DNA from: JAFEDN01 sp965651935
GTDB lineage: Bacteria > Pseudomonadota > Gammaproteobacteria > Coxiellales > Coxiellaceae
Reading direction: 5' to 3'
DNA length: 51,344 bases
Assembly (NCBI GenBank): GCA_965651935.1
Contig: CBFGTC010000014.1
Location: 1 to 51,344 of the forward strand
A model generated the notes under the pieces. It was not told the DNA's origin. It made no database searches and saw only the letters and a list, made by a program, of their open reading frames with translations. A program made the position numbers and the translations under genes. Position 1 is the stretch's first letter; each line of letters begins with the position of its first letter. Of the stretch, positions 26,684-34,656 are shown one piece after another.

Positions 26684-28180
26684 CTAATCTAGGTTGAGTT
26701 TTTCGCGCTTTTGTTTGGCTCTCTCACTGCGCTCTTTGGCTAAGTTTTCCAAGTAATCCAGCCGAATGTCCTGAGTGACGTAATCGCCAGTAAAAACCGA
26801 ATCTTCGAAGCGCTGTATTTGTTTACCTAAAGAAGCCGCTTCGTTTACGGCTTCATACAAATCCGTCAAATCTTGATAAATCAACCAGTCCGCTCCAATA
26901 AACTGTTCTACTTCTTTAATGCTGCGATTATATGCCACTAATTCGTACGGATTTGGCATATCAATACCATAGACATTAGGATAGCGCACCGGGGGCGCGG
27001 CGGAGGCAAAATATACTTTAGCCGCTCCGGCATCGCGCGCCATTTGGATGATCTCCCGCGAGGTAGTGCCTCGCACAATGGAATCATCGACTAGTAAAAC
27101 ATTTTTACCAGAAAATTCTGCTTTGATCGCATTGAGTTTCATTCGCACTGAATTACGCCTCAGCTCTTGCGCAGGCATAATAAACGTGCGGCCAATATAG
27201 CGATTTTTAATAAAACCTTCTGAATAAAGCAAATTTAAGCGTTGCGCCAACGGCAATGCCACGTTGCGGCTGGTATCGGGGATAGGGATGACGACATCAA
27301 TATCGTGATCCGGCCTTTCCTGTTTGATTTTCAACGCCAGTTTTTCACCCATTTTAATTCGTGCTTGATAAACCGAAATACTATCTAAAACTGAGTCGGG
27401 ACGAGCTAAATAAACATATTCAAAAAGACAGGGAGAATGTTGTATGACATCAGCACATTGCTGTCGATGGAACCCGCCTTGCATATCAATGTATACAGCC
27501 TCACCCGGTGCTATATCCGCTACGACTTCATATCCCAACGCATCTAAAGCAATACTTTCCGAGGCAATCATATAATCGATTCCCAGCGAAGTCGTCCGTT
27601 TACCGTAAATTAACGGACGAATACCGTAGGGATCTCTAAACGCGAGAATCCCGTACCCGGTGATTAACGCAATGGCAGAGTATGCGCCACGCACCCGCCG
27701 GTACATTTGCCTCAAAGCAGCAAATAATTCTTGCGGAGTTAATTTAACGCCGCCCGTGCGCTGCAGCTCGTGGGCAAAAACATTCAATAATACTTCGGTA
27801 TCCGAACTGGTATTGAGATGGCGCAAGTCGGTGCGGATTAAATCTTCTGCTAAAGAATCAGCATTCGTCAGATTGCCATTATGTACAATACTCAAGCCAT
27901 AGGGCGAATTCACATAAAACGGTTGAGATTCGGCAACACTTTGAGTGCCGGCAGTGGGATAGCGAACGTGGCCCAAGCCCATATTGCCTTGCAAACGTTT
28001 CACATCGTTTTTCTGTAACGCCTCTCGCACAAGGCCATTCGCTTTGCGTAAATAGACTCTCCTACCATCACTGGTAATAATACCGGCGGCGTCCTGGCCT
28101 CGATGTTGAATAATCGTGAGAGCGTCATAAATATCTTGGCTCACTGTAGAGCTAGCCAGAGTTCCGACAATACCGCACAT
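26684..28180 (-). CDS. purF: Amidophosphoribosyltransferase
   Basis: PurF makes 5-phosphoribosylamine from PRPP and glutamine, the first step of purine synthesis. After removal of Met1 the nucleophile is Cys2 (MCGIVG). The glutamine amidotransferase domain occupies the first 240 residues and the PRPP loop NVLLVDDSIVRGTTSREI lies near 360-377. The 498 residues are normal. It follows cvpA by 8 bp, as in E. coli. Confidence 0.97.
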   Translation of the reverse strand: MCGIVGTLASSTVSQDIYDALTIIQHRGQDAAGIITSDGRRVYLRKANGLVREALQKNDVKRLQGNMGLGHVRYPTAGTQSVAESQPFYVNSPYGLSIVHNGNLTNADSLAEDLIRTDLRHLNTSSDTEVLLNVFAHELQRTGGVKLTPQELFAALRQMYRRVRGAYSAIALITGYGILAFRDPYGIRPLIYGKRTTSLGIDYMIASESIALDALGYEVVADIAPGEAVYIDMQGGFHRQQCADVIQHSPCLFEYVYLARPDSVLDSISVYQARIKMGEKLALKIKQERPDHDIDVVIPIPDTSRNVALPLAQRLNLLYSEGFIKNRYIGRTFIMPAQELRRNSVRMKLNAIKAEFSGKNVLLVDDSIVRGTTSREIIQMARDAGAAKVYFASAAPPVRYPNVYGIDMPNPYELVAYNRSIKEVEQFIGADWLIYQDLTDLYEAVNEAASLGKQIQRFEDSVFTGDYVTQDIRLDYLENLAKERSERAKQKREKLNLD

Positions 28181-28188
28181 AAGATTAC

Positions 28189-28734
28189 CTATTGAGAGTT
28201 AGATGGATTTTTTTCTTTTTTCTTATTCCATTTAGTTATATTCCATACATTTTCCGGTAAATATTTTTTCAATTCATGGGTTACCGGATTAAATGCTGGA
28301 ACAAGCTGTGATTGTTTAACCACTTCTTCATCTTTCAAAGGACTGCTGCTCAGTACCAATAAAATAAACGCCACGATCACAATGCCACGCGTCACACCCA
28401 ATAGCAATCCTAAAATACTATCTAAAGGCGGCAAACCATTTCGGCTCCAGGAATGGCGAATAATCACGTTAATGGTGATTCCCACAATGATGGTGACAAT
28501 AAAAATTGAAGCAAATGCCAGGGTGTAATTGATACCAGCAGATTGAGTCAATTGAATGTGCGGGGCCAATGCATCAGCGAATTTAAAAGCTAAGACAAAA
28601 GCGGTAATCCAAGTGGCCAGAGAAATAATTTCTGACAAAAACCCGCGGACTGCACCGATTAATAATGAAAGCAGGATGACACCAATTATCGAGTAATCGA
28701 TCCAATTTAAAGCCATCCATTCAATAGACTTCAT
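28189..28734 (-). CDS. cvpA: CvpA-family membrane protein
   Basis: The inner-membrane protein has four hydrophobic helices and the family pattern WIDYSIIGVILLSLLIGAVRGFLSEIISLATW. CvpA was named for colicin V production and is linked to envelope homeostasis. The cvpA-purF pair is conserved in gammaproteobacteria. Met7 (28716) would give the usual N-terminus MALNWIDY and may be the true start; the upstream ATG is kept as the longest option. The cytoplasmic tail is lysine-rich. Confidence 0.93.
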   Translation of the reverse strand: MKSIEWMALNWIDYSIIGVILLSLLIGAVRGFLSEIISLATWITAFVLAFKFADALAPHIQLTQSAGINYTLAFASIFIVTIIVGITINVIIRHSWSRNGLPPLDSILGLLLGVTRGIVIVAFILLVLSSSPLKDEEVVKQSQLVPAFNPVTHELKKYLPENVWNITKWNKKKEKNPSNSQ

Positions 28735-28749
28735 AAAATTACCGAAAAA

Positions 28750-29487
28750 TTAATTATGGACCTCACGCACTAACGCACTGACTTTAAACTGAGTTTGTAT
28801 TTGTTCTTGCACTTTTTGTACTTGTTTTAAACCGTTCAGTGGGCCTACATAAACTCGAATGCGCGCATTAGCGCCACGTTGAGCATAGGCATGAAAACCT
28901 CGGGCTCGAAGCTGGGCCACCAGTTGCTGCGCATTTTCTTGGTTACTAAAACTTCCCACTTGTAAGATCCAGCGGCTCGTGACAGGTGGCGTGATTTTTT
29001 TGACCGGTGCAACAGAGGCTGTTTTGTCAATCGGATTGGAATTGCTGAGCACCGGCGGAGCAAGAGGCGCTGGAGATGGTTTATCCGCTGTTGCAGTAGA
29101 ATTATCGGCAACAGCGCTGGCTTGAGGTGGTGGAAGCGCTACTTCATTCTCCACCGCTGGAATAAGAGCAGATGACTGAGTTGCTTCTACTGGAGCGCTA
29201 GCTGGGGATTCTTGAGTCGTGGGGGCCGGCGAAGTCTCTGGAGCCGGAGGTGAATTTGCAATGGTAGAGGCTGGTGCATTTGCTGGTGCTGACGTTTCTG
29301 CCGCTGAGGCATTAGAAGCAGGGATAGCAGTATCTAAATTGACAGCGGTATCATTATGGGCATGTTTAAAAATAAAGGGCAAAAATATCGCTAATACAAT
29401 GAGTAAAACCGTCCCTCCCGCAATTCTTTGTTTAAATTTTACACGAGAACTGGAATTTTGGCTGATAGGCTCGTTTATATCTCTCAT
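28750..29487 (-). CDS. dedD: SPOR-domain protein, DedD-like
   Basis: A single-pass inner-membrane protein: short cytoplasmic N-terminus, one transmembrane segment (about 24-40), a long Ala/Pro/Ser-rich periplasmic linker (about 48-155) and a C-terminal SPOR domain (168-243, WILQVGSFSNQENAQQLVAQL). SPOR domains bind denuded septal peptidoglycan, so a role at the division site is expected. TTAAGGAG precedes the ATG. Its place between folC and cvpA matches E. coli dedD. The linker composition is extreme, and length may vary between strains. Confidence 0.92.
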   Translation of the reverse strand: MRDINEPISQNSSSRVKFKQRIAGGTVLLIVLAIFLPFIFKHAHNDTAVNLDTAIPASNASAAETSAPANAPASTIANSPPAPETSPAPTTQESPASAPVEATQSSALIPAVENEVALPPPQASAVADNSTATADKPSPAPLAPPVLSNSNPIDKTASVAPVKKITPPVTSRWILQVGSFSNQENAQQLVAQLRARGFHAYAQRGANARIRVYVGPLNGLKQVQKVQEQIQTQFKVSALVREVHN

Positions 29488-29537
29488 GAATATTTACTCC
29501 TTAAGGTGTCAATAAAACCGCAGGCCATCGCGTTGTT

Positions 29538-30827
29538 TTAATTTAAAGCTATTGCCAATAAATAGCGCCGAGCCGCTGCGACGGTGTGAAATGACCCAAA
29601 AATTAAAATAGTATCCTGAGATAAATCAGCGTCGGCGATTGCAGCTTCCAAAGCCGCTTCCACAGTTTCGAAAGCATGGCAACTTTGCGCTCCTTGTTTG
29701 TTCAAAATATCCTGTAGCTGTTGCGCACTAGCCCCACGAGGAACAGATAAAGTTGCGATATACCAACTGTCTATATAGTGTAATAAAGAATGTACGCTTT
29801 CTGCAATATTTTTGTCGGCTAACATGCCAAAAATCGCGATTCGCTTGCCACTGACGGGGATTTTTTGCCACTGCTGCGCTAACCAACGCGCCCCTTGCGG
29901 ATTGTGGGCTACGTCCAAGTAACAAAAACCGGATTTCAAAGGGATTTTTTCGAATCTGCCTTCTAACACCGCTTGAGATAATCCTTGTCGCAATGCCGCG
30001 TCATGAACGGGTAAACGTTCCTGTAATAATTCGGTGACCATCAAGCTGGTTGCGGCGTTTTGATGTTTTAATGATAAAGGGGGTAAATATTGCAAACGTT
30101 GTTTTAAACTATACCAGTGCCATTCTTGGGCGCTGGAATCGCATTCGAAATGAAAATTTTCACCCAAAGCATGCCATTTTGCCGATAATTTTGCGGCCTG
30201 TTCCCTTAAGCTGAGAGGTGGACGTGGATCGCCGCATACTATGGCTTGCCGTTGACGAAAGATACCGGCTTTTTCTTTAGCGATCGTTTCCCGGTCTGCC
30301 CCTAAAATTTCAGTATGGTCTAGATCAATGGTGGTAATGACAGCGATATCAGCATCCACAATATTGACCGCGTCTAAACGTCCGCCCAAACCCACTTCTA
30401 AGATAACTAAGTCCAATGGATGTTGATGGAAAACATGCAGGGCGGCCAGGAAAGTGAACTCAAAAAAACTTAATGATATTCCTTGACGGTTTTGTTCAAC
30501 GTGGCAAAAGGCTTGGATCAAAGCGGCATCGTCTACTGTCACACCATTGATTCGGATACGCTCGTGAAATTGCATAAGATGGGGCGAAGTAAATACTCCT
30601 ACTCGATATCCGGCAGCAGTAAAAATACTTTCTAAAAATCGAACACAGGAGCCTTTACCGTTAGTACCTCCTACGATAACCACAGGGCAATTAAAATTTT
30701 TCCAGCCTAATGGCTGTTCGACAGCTAAAATACGGTCTAAGCCAAATTCCATCTCTTTATGATGGATATGGCTGATATAATTTAACCAGCTATCAATGTC
30801 ATTGAGTTGTGCGGGGCTCTGGTGCAT
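29538..30827 (-). CDS. folC: Folylpolyglutamate/dihydrofolate synthase
   Basis: FolC adds glutamate to dihydropteroate and folates with ATP. The P-loop is VGGTNGKGSCVRFLE, and the Mur-ligase-like LEVGLGGRLDAVN and DHTEILG motifs are clear. The 429 residues are normal. The ATG overlaps the 3' end of accD by 29 bp, showing tight coupling in the accD-folC-dedD-cvpA-purF block. Confidence 0.96.
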   Translation of the reverse strand: MHQSPAQLNDIDSWLNYISHIHHKEMEFGLDRILAVEQPLGWKNFNCPVVIVGGTNGKGSCVRFLESIFTAAGYRVGVFTSPHLMQFHERIRINGVTVDDAALIQAFCHVEQNRQGISLSFFEFTFLAALHVFHQHPLDLVILEVGLGGRLDAVNIVDADIAVITTIDLDHTEILGADRETIAKEKAGIFRQRQAIVCGDPRPPLSLREQAAKLSAKWHALGENFHFECDSSAQEWHWYSLKQRLQYLPPLSLKHQNAATSLMVTELLQERLPVHDAALRQGLSQAVLEGRFEKIPLKSGFCYLDVAHNPQGARWLAQQWQKIPVSGKRIAIFGMLADKNIAESVHSLLHYIDSWYIATLSVPRGASAQQLQDILNKQGAQSCHAFETVEAALEAAIADADLSQDTILIFGSFHTVAAARRYLLAIALN

Positions 30828-31662
30828 GGGTTAACTTTGCAATTAAATGGGCAATTTTAGCGCGCATCTCTCGGCGATCGACAATCATGTCTATCGCTCC
30901 ATGTTCTAATAAAAATTCACTGCGCTGGAATCCTTCGGGTAGTTTTTGCCGGATCGTTTGCTCAATTACGCGTGGACCGGAAAAACCGATGAGAGCATTG
31001 GGTTCAGCAATGATAATATCCCCTAAAGTGGCCAAGCTAGCGGATACCCCCCCCATAGTGGGATCGGTCAATACCGAAATAAAAGGAATTCCTGATTTGG
31101 CGAGATGCGCCAATACGGCGCTTGTTTTAGCCATTTGGAATAAGGAAAACAAGCCTTCCTGCATTCTCGCTCCGCCGCTGGTAGAAAAACAAATATAAGG
31201 AATTTTTTTACTTAAAGCCGATTGGGCGCCGATGACAAACCGCTCCCCTACTCCGGTGCTCATCGAGCCACCGATAAAATTAAAATCGAAACTGGCGGCG
31301 ATCACCGGTAATTGGAAAACACTACCTGCCATGACGATTAAGGCTTCTTTTTCTTGAGCCGTTTTTTGAGCGGACACTAAACGGTCACGATATTTTTTGG
31401 AATCGCGAAACTTGAGCCAATCCTTAGGCCGTACGTTTTGGCCTAATTCAATCCGTCCTGCCGAATCCAAAAATACATCTAAGCGCTTTCGACCGGAAAG
31501 CCGAAGGTGATGGTTACATTTGATACAGACGTGAAGGTTATTTTCCAGCTCAGCTTTATACAAGGTTGCTTGACAGAAATCACATTGGCTCCAAATCCCT
31601 TCGGGTACTCCTTTTTTTTTGGAGGTGGAAACTCTCGGTAATAATTTCTCAAACCAACTCAT
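30799..31662 (-). CDS. accD: Acetyl-CoA carboxylase carboxyltransferase subunit beta
   Basis: AccD with AccA moves carboxyl from biotin to acetyl-CoA, making malonyl-CoA. The zinc ribbon has C-x2-C and C-x2-C (SQCDFCQ and HVCIKCN), and the crotonase-fold core has FNFIGGSMSTGVGER and STSGGARMQEG. I place the start at the ATG at 31662 (287 residues, MSWFEKLLPRV), the family N-terminus. The open frame extends another 44 codons upstream, but that part has no homology pattern and overlaps the promoter of the divergent gene. Confidence 0.96.
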   Translation of the reverse strand: MSWFEKLLPRVSTSKKKGVPEGIWSQCDFCQATLYKAELENNLHVCIKCNHHLRLSGRKRLDVFLDSAGRIELGQNVRPKDWLKFRDSKKYRDRLVSAQKTAQEKEALIVMAGSVFQLPVIAASFDFNFIGGSMSTGVGERFVIGAQSALSKKIPYICFSTSGGARMQEGLFSLFQMAKTSAVLAHLAKSGIPFISVLTDPTMGGVSASLATLGDIIIAEPNALIGFSGPRVIEQTIRQKLPEGFQRSEFLLEHGAIDMIVDRREMRAKIAHLIAKLTHAPEPRTTQ

Positions 31663-31742
31663 GGAAACCCCATTAAAATCAAACAAACAATCATACCAAA
31701 AATCTAAATTGGCGGCAATGGAACTTATTTTGAACAAAATGA

Positions 31743-31771
31743 TTGTCAACATAAACAATTTAAGGTATAAC
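31743..31771 (+). promoter_or_regulatory. Sigma-70 promoter of the ADP-ribosyltransferase-like gene
   Basis: TTGTCA (31743-31748) and TATAAC (31766-31771) are 17 bp apart, each one base off consensus. A transcript starting near 31778 has a leader of about 45 nt before the ATG at 31823. The site lies upstream of the accD start on the other strand. Confidence 0.7.
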
Positions 31772-31822
31772 ATATGTATCTTATATTTAATCAAACAAAA
31801 ATAATTAATTCACGGTAATCAT

Positions 31823-33028
31823 ATGTCTAAAAAAAATGAATATCCTGGCTATATCGCTTTTTCTATTACTAATATCGAAGAAAAAAATATAAAGAAACCT
31901 TTAAAGAAAAATACTGAAATGGACAAACTAAAAAACATAATTATTCTAAAAGAATTTGACCCAAGAGAACTACCTTACGCTAAGACTTACGAAGAGAGAG
32001 ACAGCAAAAAAACCAAAAAATCTCATAAAGTTAACCATAAGAGGGTAGCTGCTTCACTCATCTTACTTAGGACAGATCATATCTCACCAAAAAAAATTTT
32101 AGAAAGAGGCGGGTTTCAACCGCATTGTTTACCAAAAAATAAAAAAAATCTTGACGGAAATTATCCCGAAGCAGAAACAGAAGAAGAACAAGAAGAGATC
32201 AATGAGGATATTCTTAGCCCTACCTCACATAGTCATCACTCAAAGAATAGTGGTAGCGTTTCTTGCACGTATAGTATGTCTTCGATCAAGAATCTTTCTT
32301 TCGGTTACGCTAATTACGTCTACATGGTAAAAGCAGTTGGTGGGTTTCGGGGAACTAATATAAGAAAGAGAGAATGTGAAATTACCGTCCCTGGAGGTAT
32401 TGATGCGGAAGATATTATCGCCTTTCGACGTCTTAACGGTCGTGAATCCAATCTTTTCAATCCAGAAGAACCTTTGTACATTAATGAAAATTTCATTAGG
32501 CGCTATCCTGATTTGCTAGATTATATTCTTACTCGTTACCTCGAAGAAGGTGAATATTGTCCAACAGCAGAAAAACAAATAGCTGCTCTACCTGGAGCTA
32601 GAGCTAGAGCTAGAGCTAGAGCTAAAGTTAAAACCAGTTTATCAGATCAAGCATCATTGCCGGATATTAAAAAAAAGGTCATTTCCATCCTTAATCAGTA
32701 TATATCAAACATTAAATTTTCATTCTTTGGACATCATCATGGTTTAAGAGCTAAGGAAGTAAGCGCCGCTATTTCAAATGCAAAAAATGTAGATGATATC
32801 TGGTATATTTTAAATAACCAGTTAGAATTGTTTAATACACCCGCCAAGCAACAAGGAACCTTTTCTGTACCGGGATTATCACCCCGATTTTATAGCAGCA
32901 GCTGCCTTAAAAATCGAACGAAAGGTGGATATTTTTCCGTAATTTCAGAAGCATTAAGCATTATGCCACGAGTTAATATTTTAAATAGCAAGTTAAACAA
33001 ACAACAATCTCGGGAATTTTACTCTTAG
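31823..33028 (+). CDS. Putative mono-ADP-ribosyltransferase of the cholera-toxin (R-S-E) group; likely effector
   Basis: The 401-residue product matches CtxA, as I remember its sequence, at three ordered blocks. LLRTDHISPKKILERGGFQP (81-100) aligns without gaps to the NAD-binding segment with R7, D9, P13, I16, GG and P24. SVSCTYS (145-151) fits the STS strand, with S147-C148-T149. ECEITVPGGIDAEDI (184-198) aligns without gaps to the E110-x-E112 loop and following GGI. Catalytic candidates are R83, S147, E184 and E186. There is no signal peptide and no A1-A2 disulfide pair. An acidic stretch (116-129) lies between blocks, an Ala-Arg run at 259-268, and residues 230-401 are unknown. The ribosome site is weak. 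The gene is A-rich and lies opposite to the truA and accD genes that flank it. Enzyme activity and effector role are inferred; the motifs are seen directly. Confidence 0.75.
   Translation: MSKKNEYPGYIAFSITNIEEKNIKKPLKKNTEMDKLKNIIILKEFDPRELPYAKTYEERDSKKTKKSHKVNHKRVAASLILLRTDHISPKKILERGGFQPHCLPKNKKNLDGNYPEAETEEEQEEINEDILSPTSHSHHSKNSGSVSCTYSMSSIKNLSFGYANYVYMVKAVGGFRGTNIRKRECEITVPGGIDAEDIIAFRRLNGRESNLFNPEEPLYINENFIRRYPDLLDYILTRYLEEGEYCPTAEKQIAALPGARARARARAKVKTSLSDQASLPDIKKKVISILNQYISNIKFSFFGHHHGLRAKEVSAAISNAKNVDDIWYILNNQLELFNTPAKQQGTFSVPGLSPRFYSSSCLKNRTKGGYFSVISEALSIMPRVNILNSKLNKQQSREFYS
32595..32624 (+). repeat. In-frame GAGCTA hexanucleotide tandem repeat
   Basis: Five perfect copies of GAGCTA encode alternating Ala-Arg (259-267) in the ADP-ribosyltransferase-like gene. 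The unit is two codons, so copy-number change by slippage would lengthen or shorten a basic linker without breaking the frame. Confidence 0.95.
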
Positions 33029-33819
33029 GGTAAGAAAAAGGGGCCTAATGGCACGGATGGCAGATCGTTCTCTTCGGGATACTTTACTTCCACTAAGTAT
33101 AATCCATTGGGTTGCATGGTTATTCCCCCACAGCGACGGTCTCTGCTGTCCAACACTTCTTTAACCCATTCAACTGGTTTCTCGCCGCTACCGACTGCCA
33201 TCAACACTCCGACAATATTGCGCACCATATGTAACAAAAATGCATTGGCCATCACTTCTATAATGACCATACGCCGGTAACGAGTTACCTCTACATGATA
33301 AATTTCTCGGATAGGAGTGGTGGATTCGCAGCCAGCCCCGCGGAAGGCGCTAAAATCATGCTCTCCTAATAAATACTCTGCCGCTGTCTGCATACGTTTT
33401 TCATCCAAAAAACGATAGTACCAACCTACGGCATGACGCAAAATCCCAGGTCTGATTTCGTGATTATAAATAATATACCGGTATCGGCGGGCTAAAGCTG
33501 AATGGCGGGCATGAAAATCTCTCCATACATGCTTAGCCCAAATAACGCTAATATCGGCGGGTAAGTTACTATTAGCCCCAAATACCCAGGCATGATCGTT
33601 TCGGTTTGCCGGAGTGTCGAAGTGGACTACTTGAGCTGTGGCGTGGACGCCAGCATCGGTGCGGCCAGCGCAAACGACGGCAACCGGATGATCGGCTACT
33701 GAAGAAACTGCTTTCTCTAAACAGCCTTGTACTGTGGGCAATCCTTCTTGATTTTGCCAACCATGATAACGAGCGCCGTCATAGCGAACACAAAGGGCAA
33801 TGCGCTTGATGTTGTCCAT
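33025..33819 (-). CDS. truA: tRNA pseudouridine(38-40) synthase TruA
   Basis: TruA makes pseudouridine at tRNA positions 38-40. The catalytic aspartate is in CAGRTDAGVHATAQVVHF, and RRYRYIIYN and FLLHMVRNIVG are typical. The start is the ATG at 33819 (264 residues), which overlaps the stop of the fimV-like gene as TAATG; the frame is open upstream but that part reads through the fimV end. fimV-truA adjacency is usual in pseudomonads and relatives. Confidence 0.96.
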   Translation of the reverse strand: MDNIKRIALCVRYDGARYHGWQNQEGLPTVQGCLEKAVSSVADHPVAVVCAGRTDAGVHATAQVVHFDTPANRNDHAWVFGANSNLPADISVIWAKHVWRDFHARHSALARRYRYIIYNHEIRPGILRHAVGWYYRFLDEKRMQTAAEYLLGEHDFSAFRGAGCESTTPIREIYHVEVTRYRRMVIIEVMANAFLLHMVRNIVGVLMAVGSGEKPVEWVKEVLDSRDRRCGGITMQPNGLYLVEVKYPEENDLPSVPLGPFFLP

Positions 33820-34409
33820 TATTGTGGATTTATTTTCTTTAATAATGCACGGGCTTCTTGACACTGGGTGTCATCCCCTTCCCCTAATATTTCGGATAAG
33901 GTTTGCCGCGCTGAATCAAAATCTTCCATAGCAATGTAGGCCCTAGCCAAATCTAATTTGGCTGGAATACCCTCGCTACTACCCATAAAATCGTATTCCC
34001 CGCGGGTGTCATCCTCCAGTTTGATGGTCTTTTCCAGACCTTCTGCCACAGGACTAAGCGGCGCAACAATAGAGTCTAATGGCCTTTTTTTCCTCTTCTG
34101 CAGCATTAACAGCAAAAGCGCCATCAAAATAACGGAACCCAGCAAACCCATTGTTAAATAATGCAATTGAAGCATCCGTTTCTGCAACTGGAAGAGTTTG
34201 TTTTGCATGACTTCAACTTTAAGTTGTAAGTTTTGGATTTCAATTTGAGCGATAGAATCATTGGCGCGCACTTCGGAAGTTTGTTCAGTGTTTGCACCAG
34301 CCGAGTTATCCAAAGCGACAGGCTGCTCCGATAGATTTTCTTCTGCATGCCCGCCTGTTACGGCAAAAAATAAAGATACGACTAAAATAGTCAGCCATTT
34401 TTTCATCAT
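33819..34409 (-). CDS. Short FimV-like inner-membrane protein
   Basis: At 196 residues this is a miniature FimV: signal peptide (1-22), short polar part, coiled coil (about 52-83), one membrane helix (84-104), then the FimV C-terminal domain AKLDLARAYIAMEDFDSARQTLSEILGEGD (about 150-180), a TPR-like segment. Full FimV proteins have a LysM domain and 700-1000 residues and act in type IV pilus assembly and polar organisation; the LysM domain is absent here. The position before truA supports orthology to fimV by descent. Function after such shortening is uncertain. Confidence 0.82.
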   Translation of the reverse strand: MMKKWLTILVVSLFFAVTGGHAEENLSEQPVALDNSAGANTEQTSEVRANDSIAQIEIQNLQLKVEVMQNKLFQLQKRMLQLHYLTMGLLGSVILMALLLLMLQKRKKRPLDSIVAPLSPVAEGLEKTIKLEDDTRGEYDFMGSSEGIPAKLDLARAYIAMEDFDSARQTLSEILGEGDDTQCQEARALLKKINPQ

Positions 34410-34613
34410 ATTTTCCTTAAAAATTTGTAAGCGTTATAATAGCCTTTATAATTACCTCAGAAAAGACAGATATTAGCAGAAATCAGGACCACCTCACTAA
34501 AATGAGATCATTTTAACAGGTGAAATGCATGAAGGGGGAGAAGAAGCAATCTGCACGGAAGAGACGACGCCGCGGGACGAGGTAGTGAGCGGCTAATTGA
34601 TGACAGGCCCTTG

Positions 34614-34631
34614 AGCGGGAATTGCTGGAAA
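34614..34631 (+). repeat. REP-like repeat half-site, copy 3
   Basis: AGCGGGAATTGCTGGAAA matches the right half of the repeats at 103 and 8198. The left arm is eroded. It lies in the 247-bp gap between divergent fimV-like and dinG genes, which otherwise contains a purine-rich GC-rich patch (34529-34590). Confidence 0.35.
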
Positions 34632-34656
34632 CCTAACTAAAGAATTAATATAGGTA

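Noticed and set aside
31663..31794. 44-codon N-terminal extension of accD
   Set aside because: The family N-terminus MSWFEKL starts at 31662, and the extension has no AccD similarity and runs into the divergent promoter.
34529..34585. 18-codon very basic reading frame with an AGGTG in front
   Set aside because: Too short and composed of a purine/GC-rich patch; no hydrophobic part, no terminator and no way to tell it from chance.
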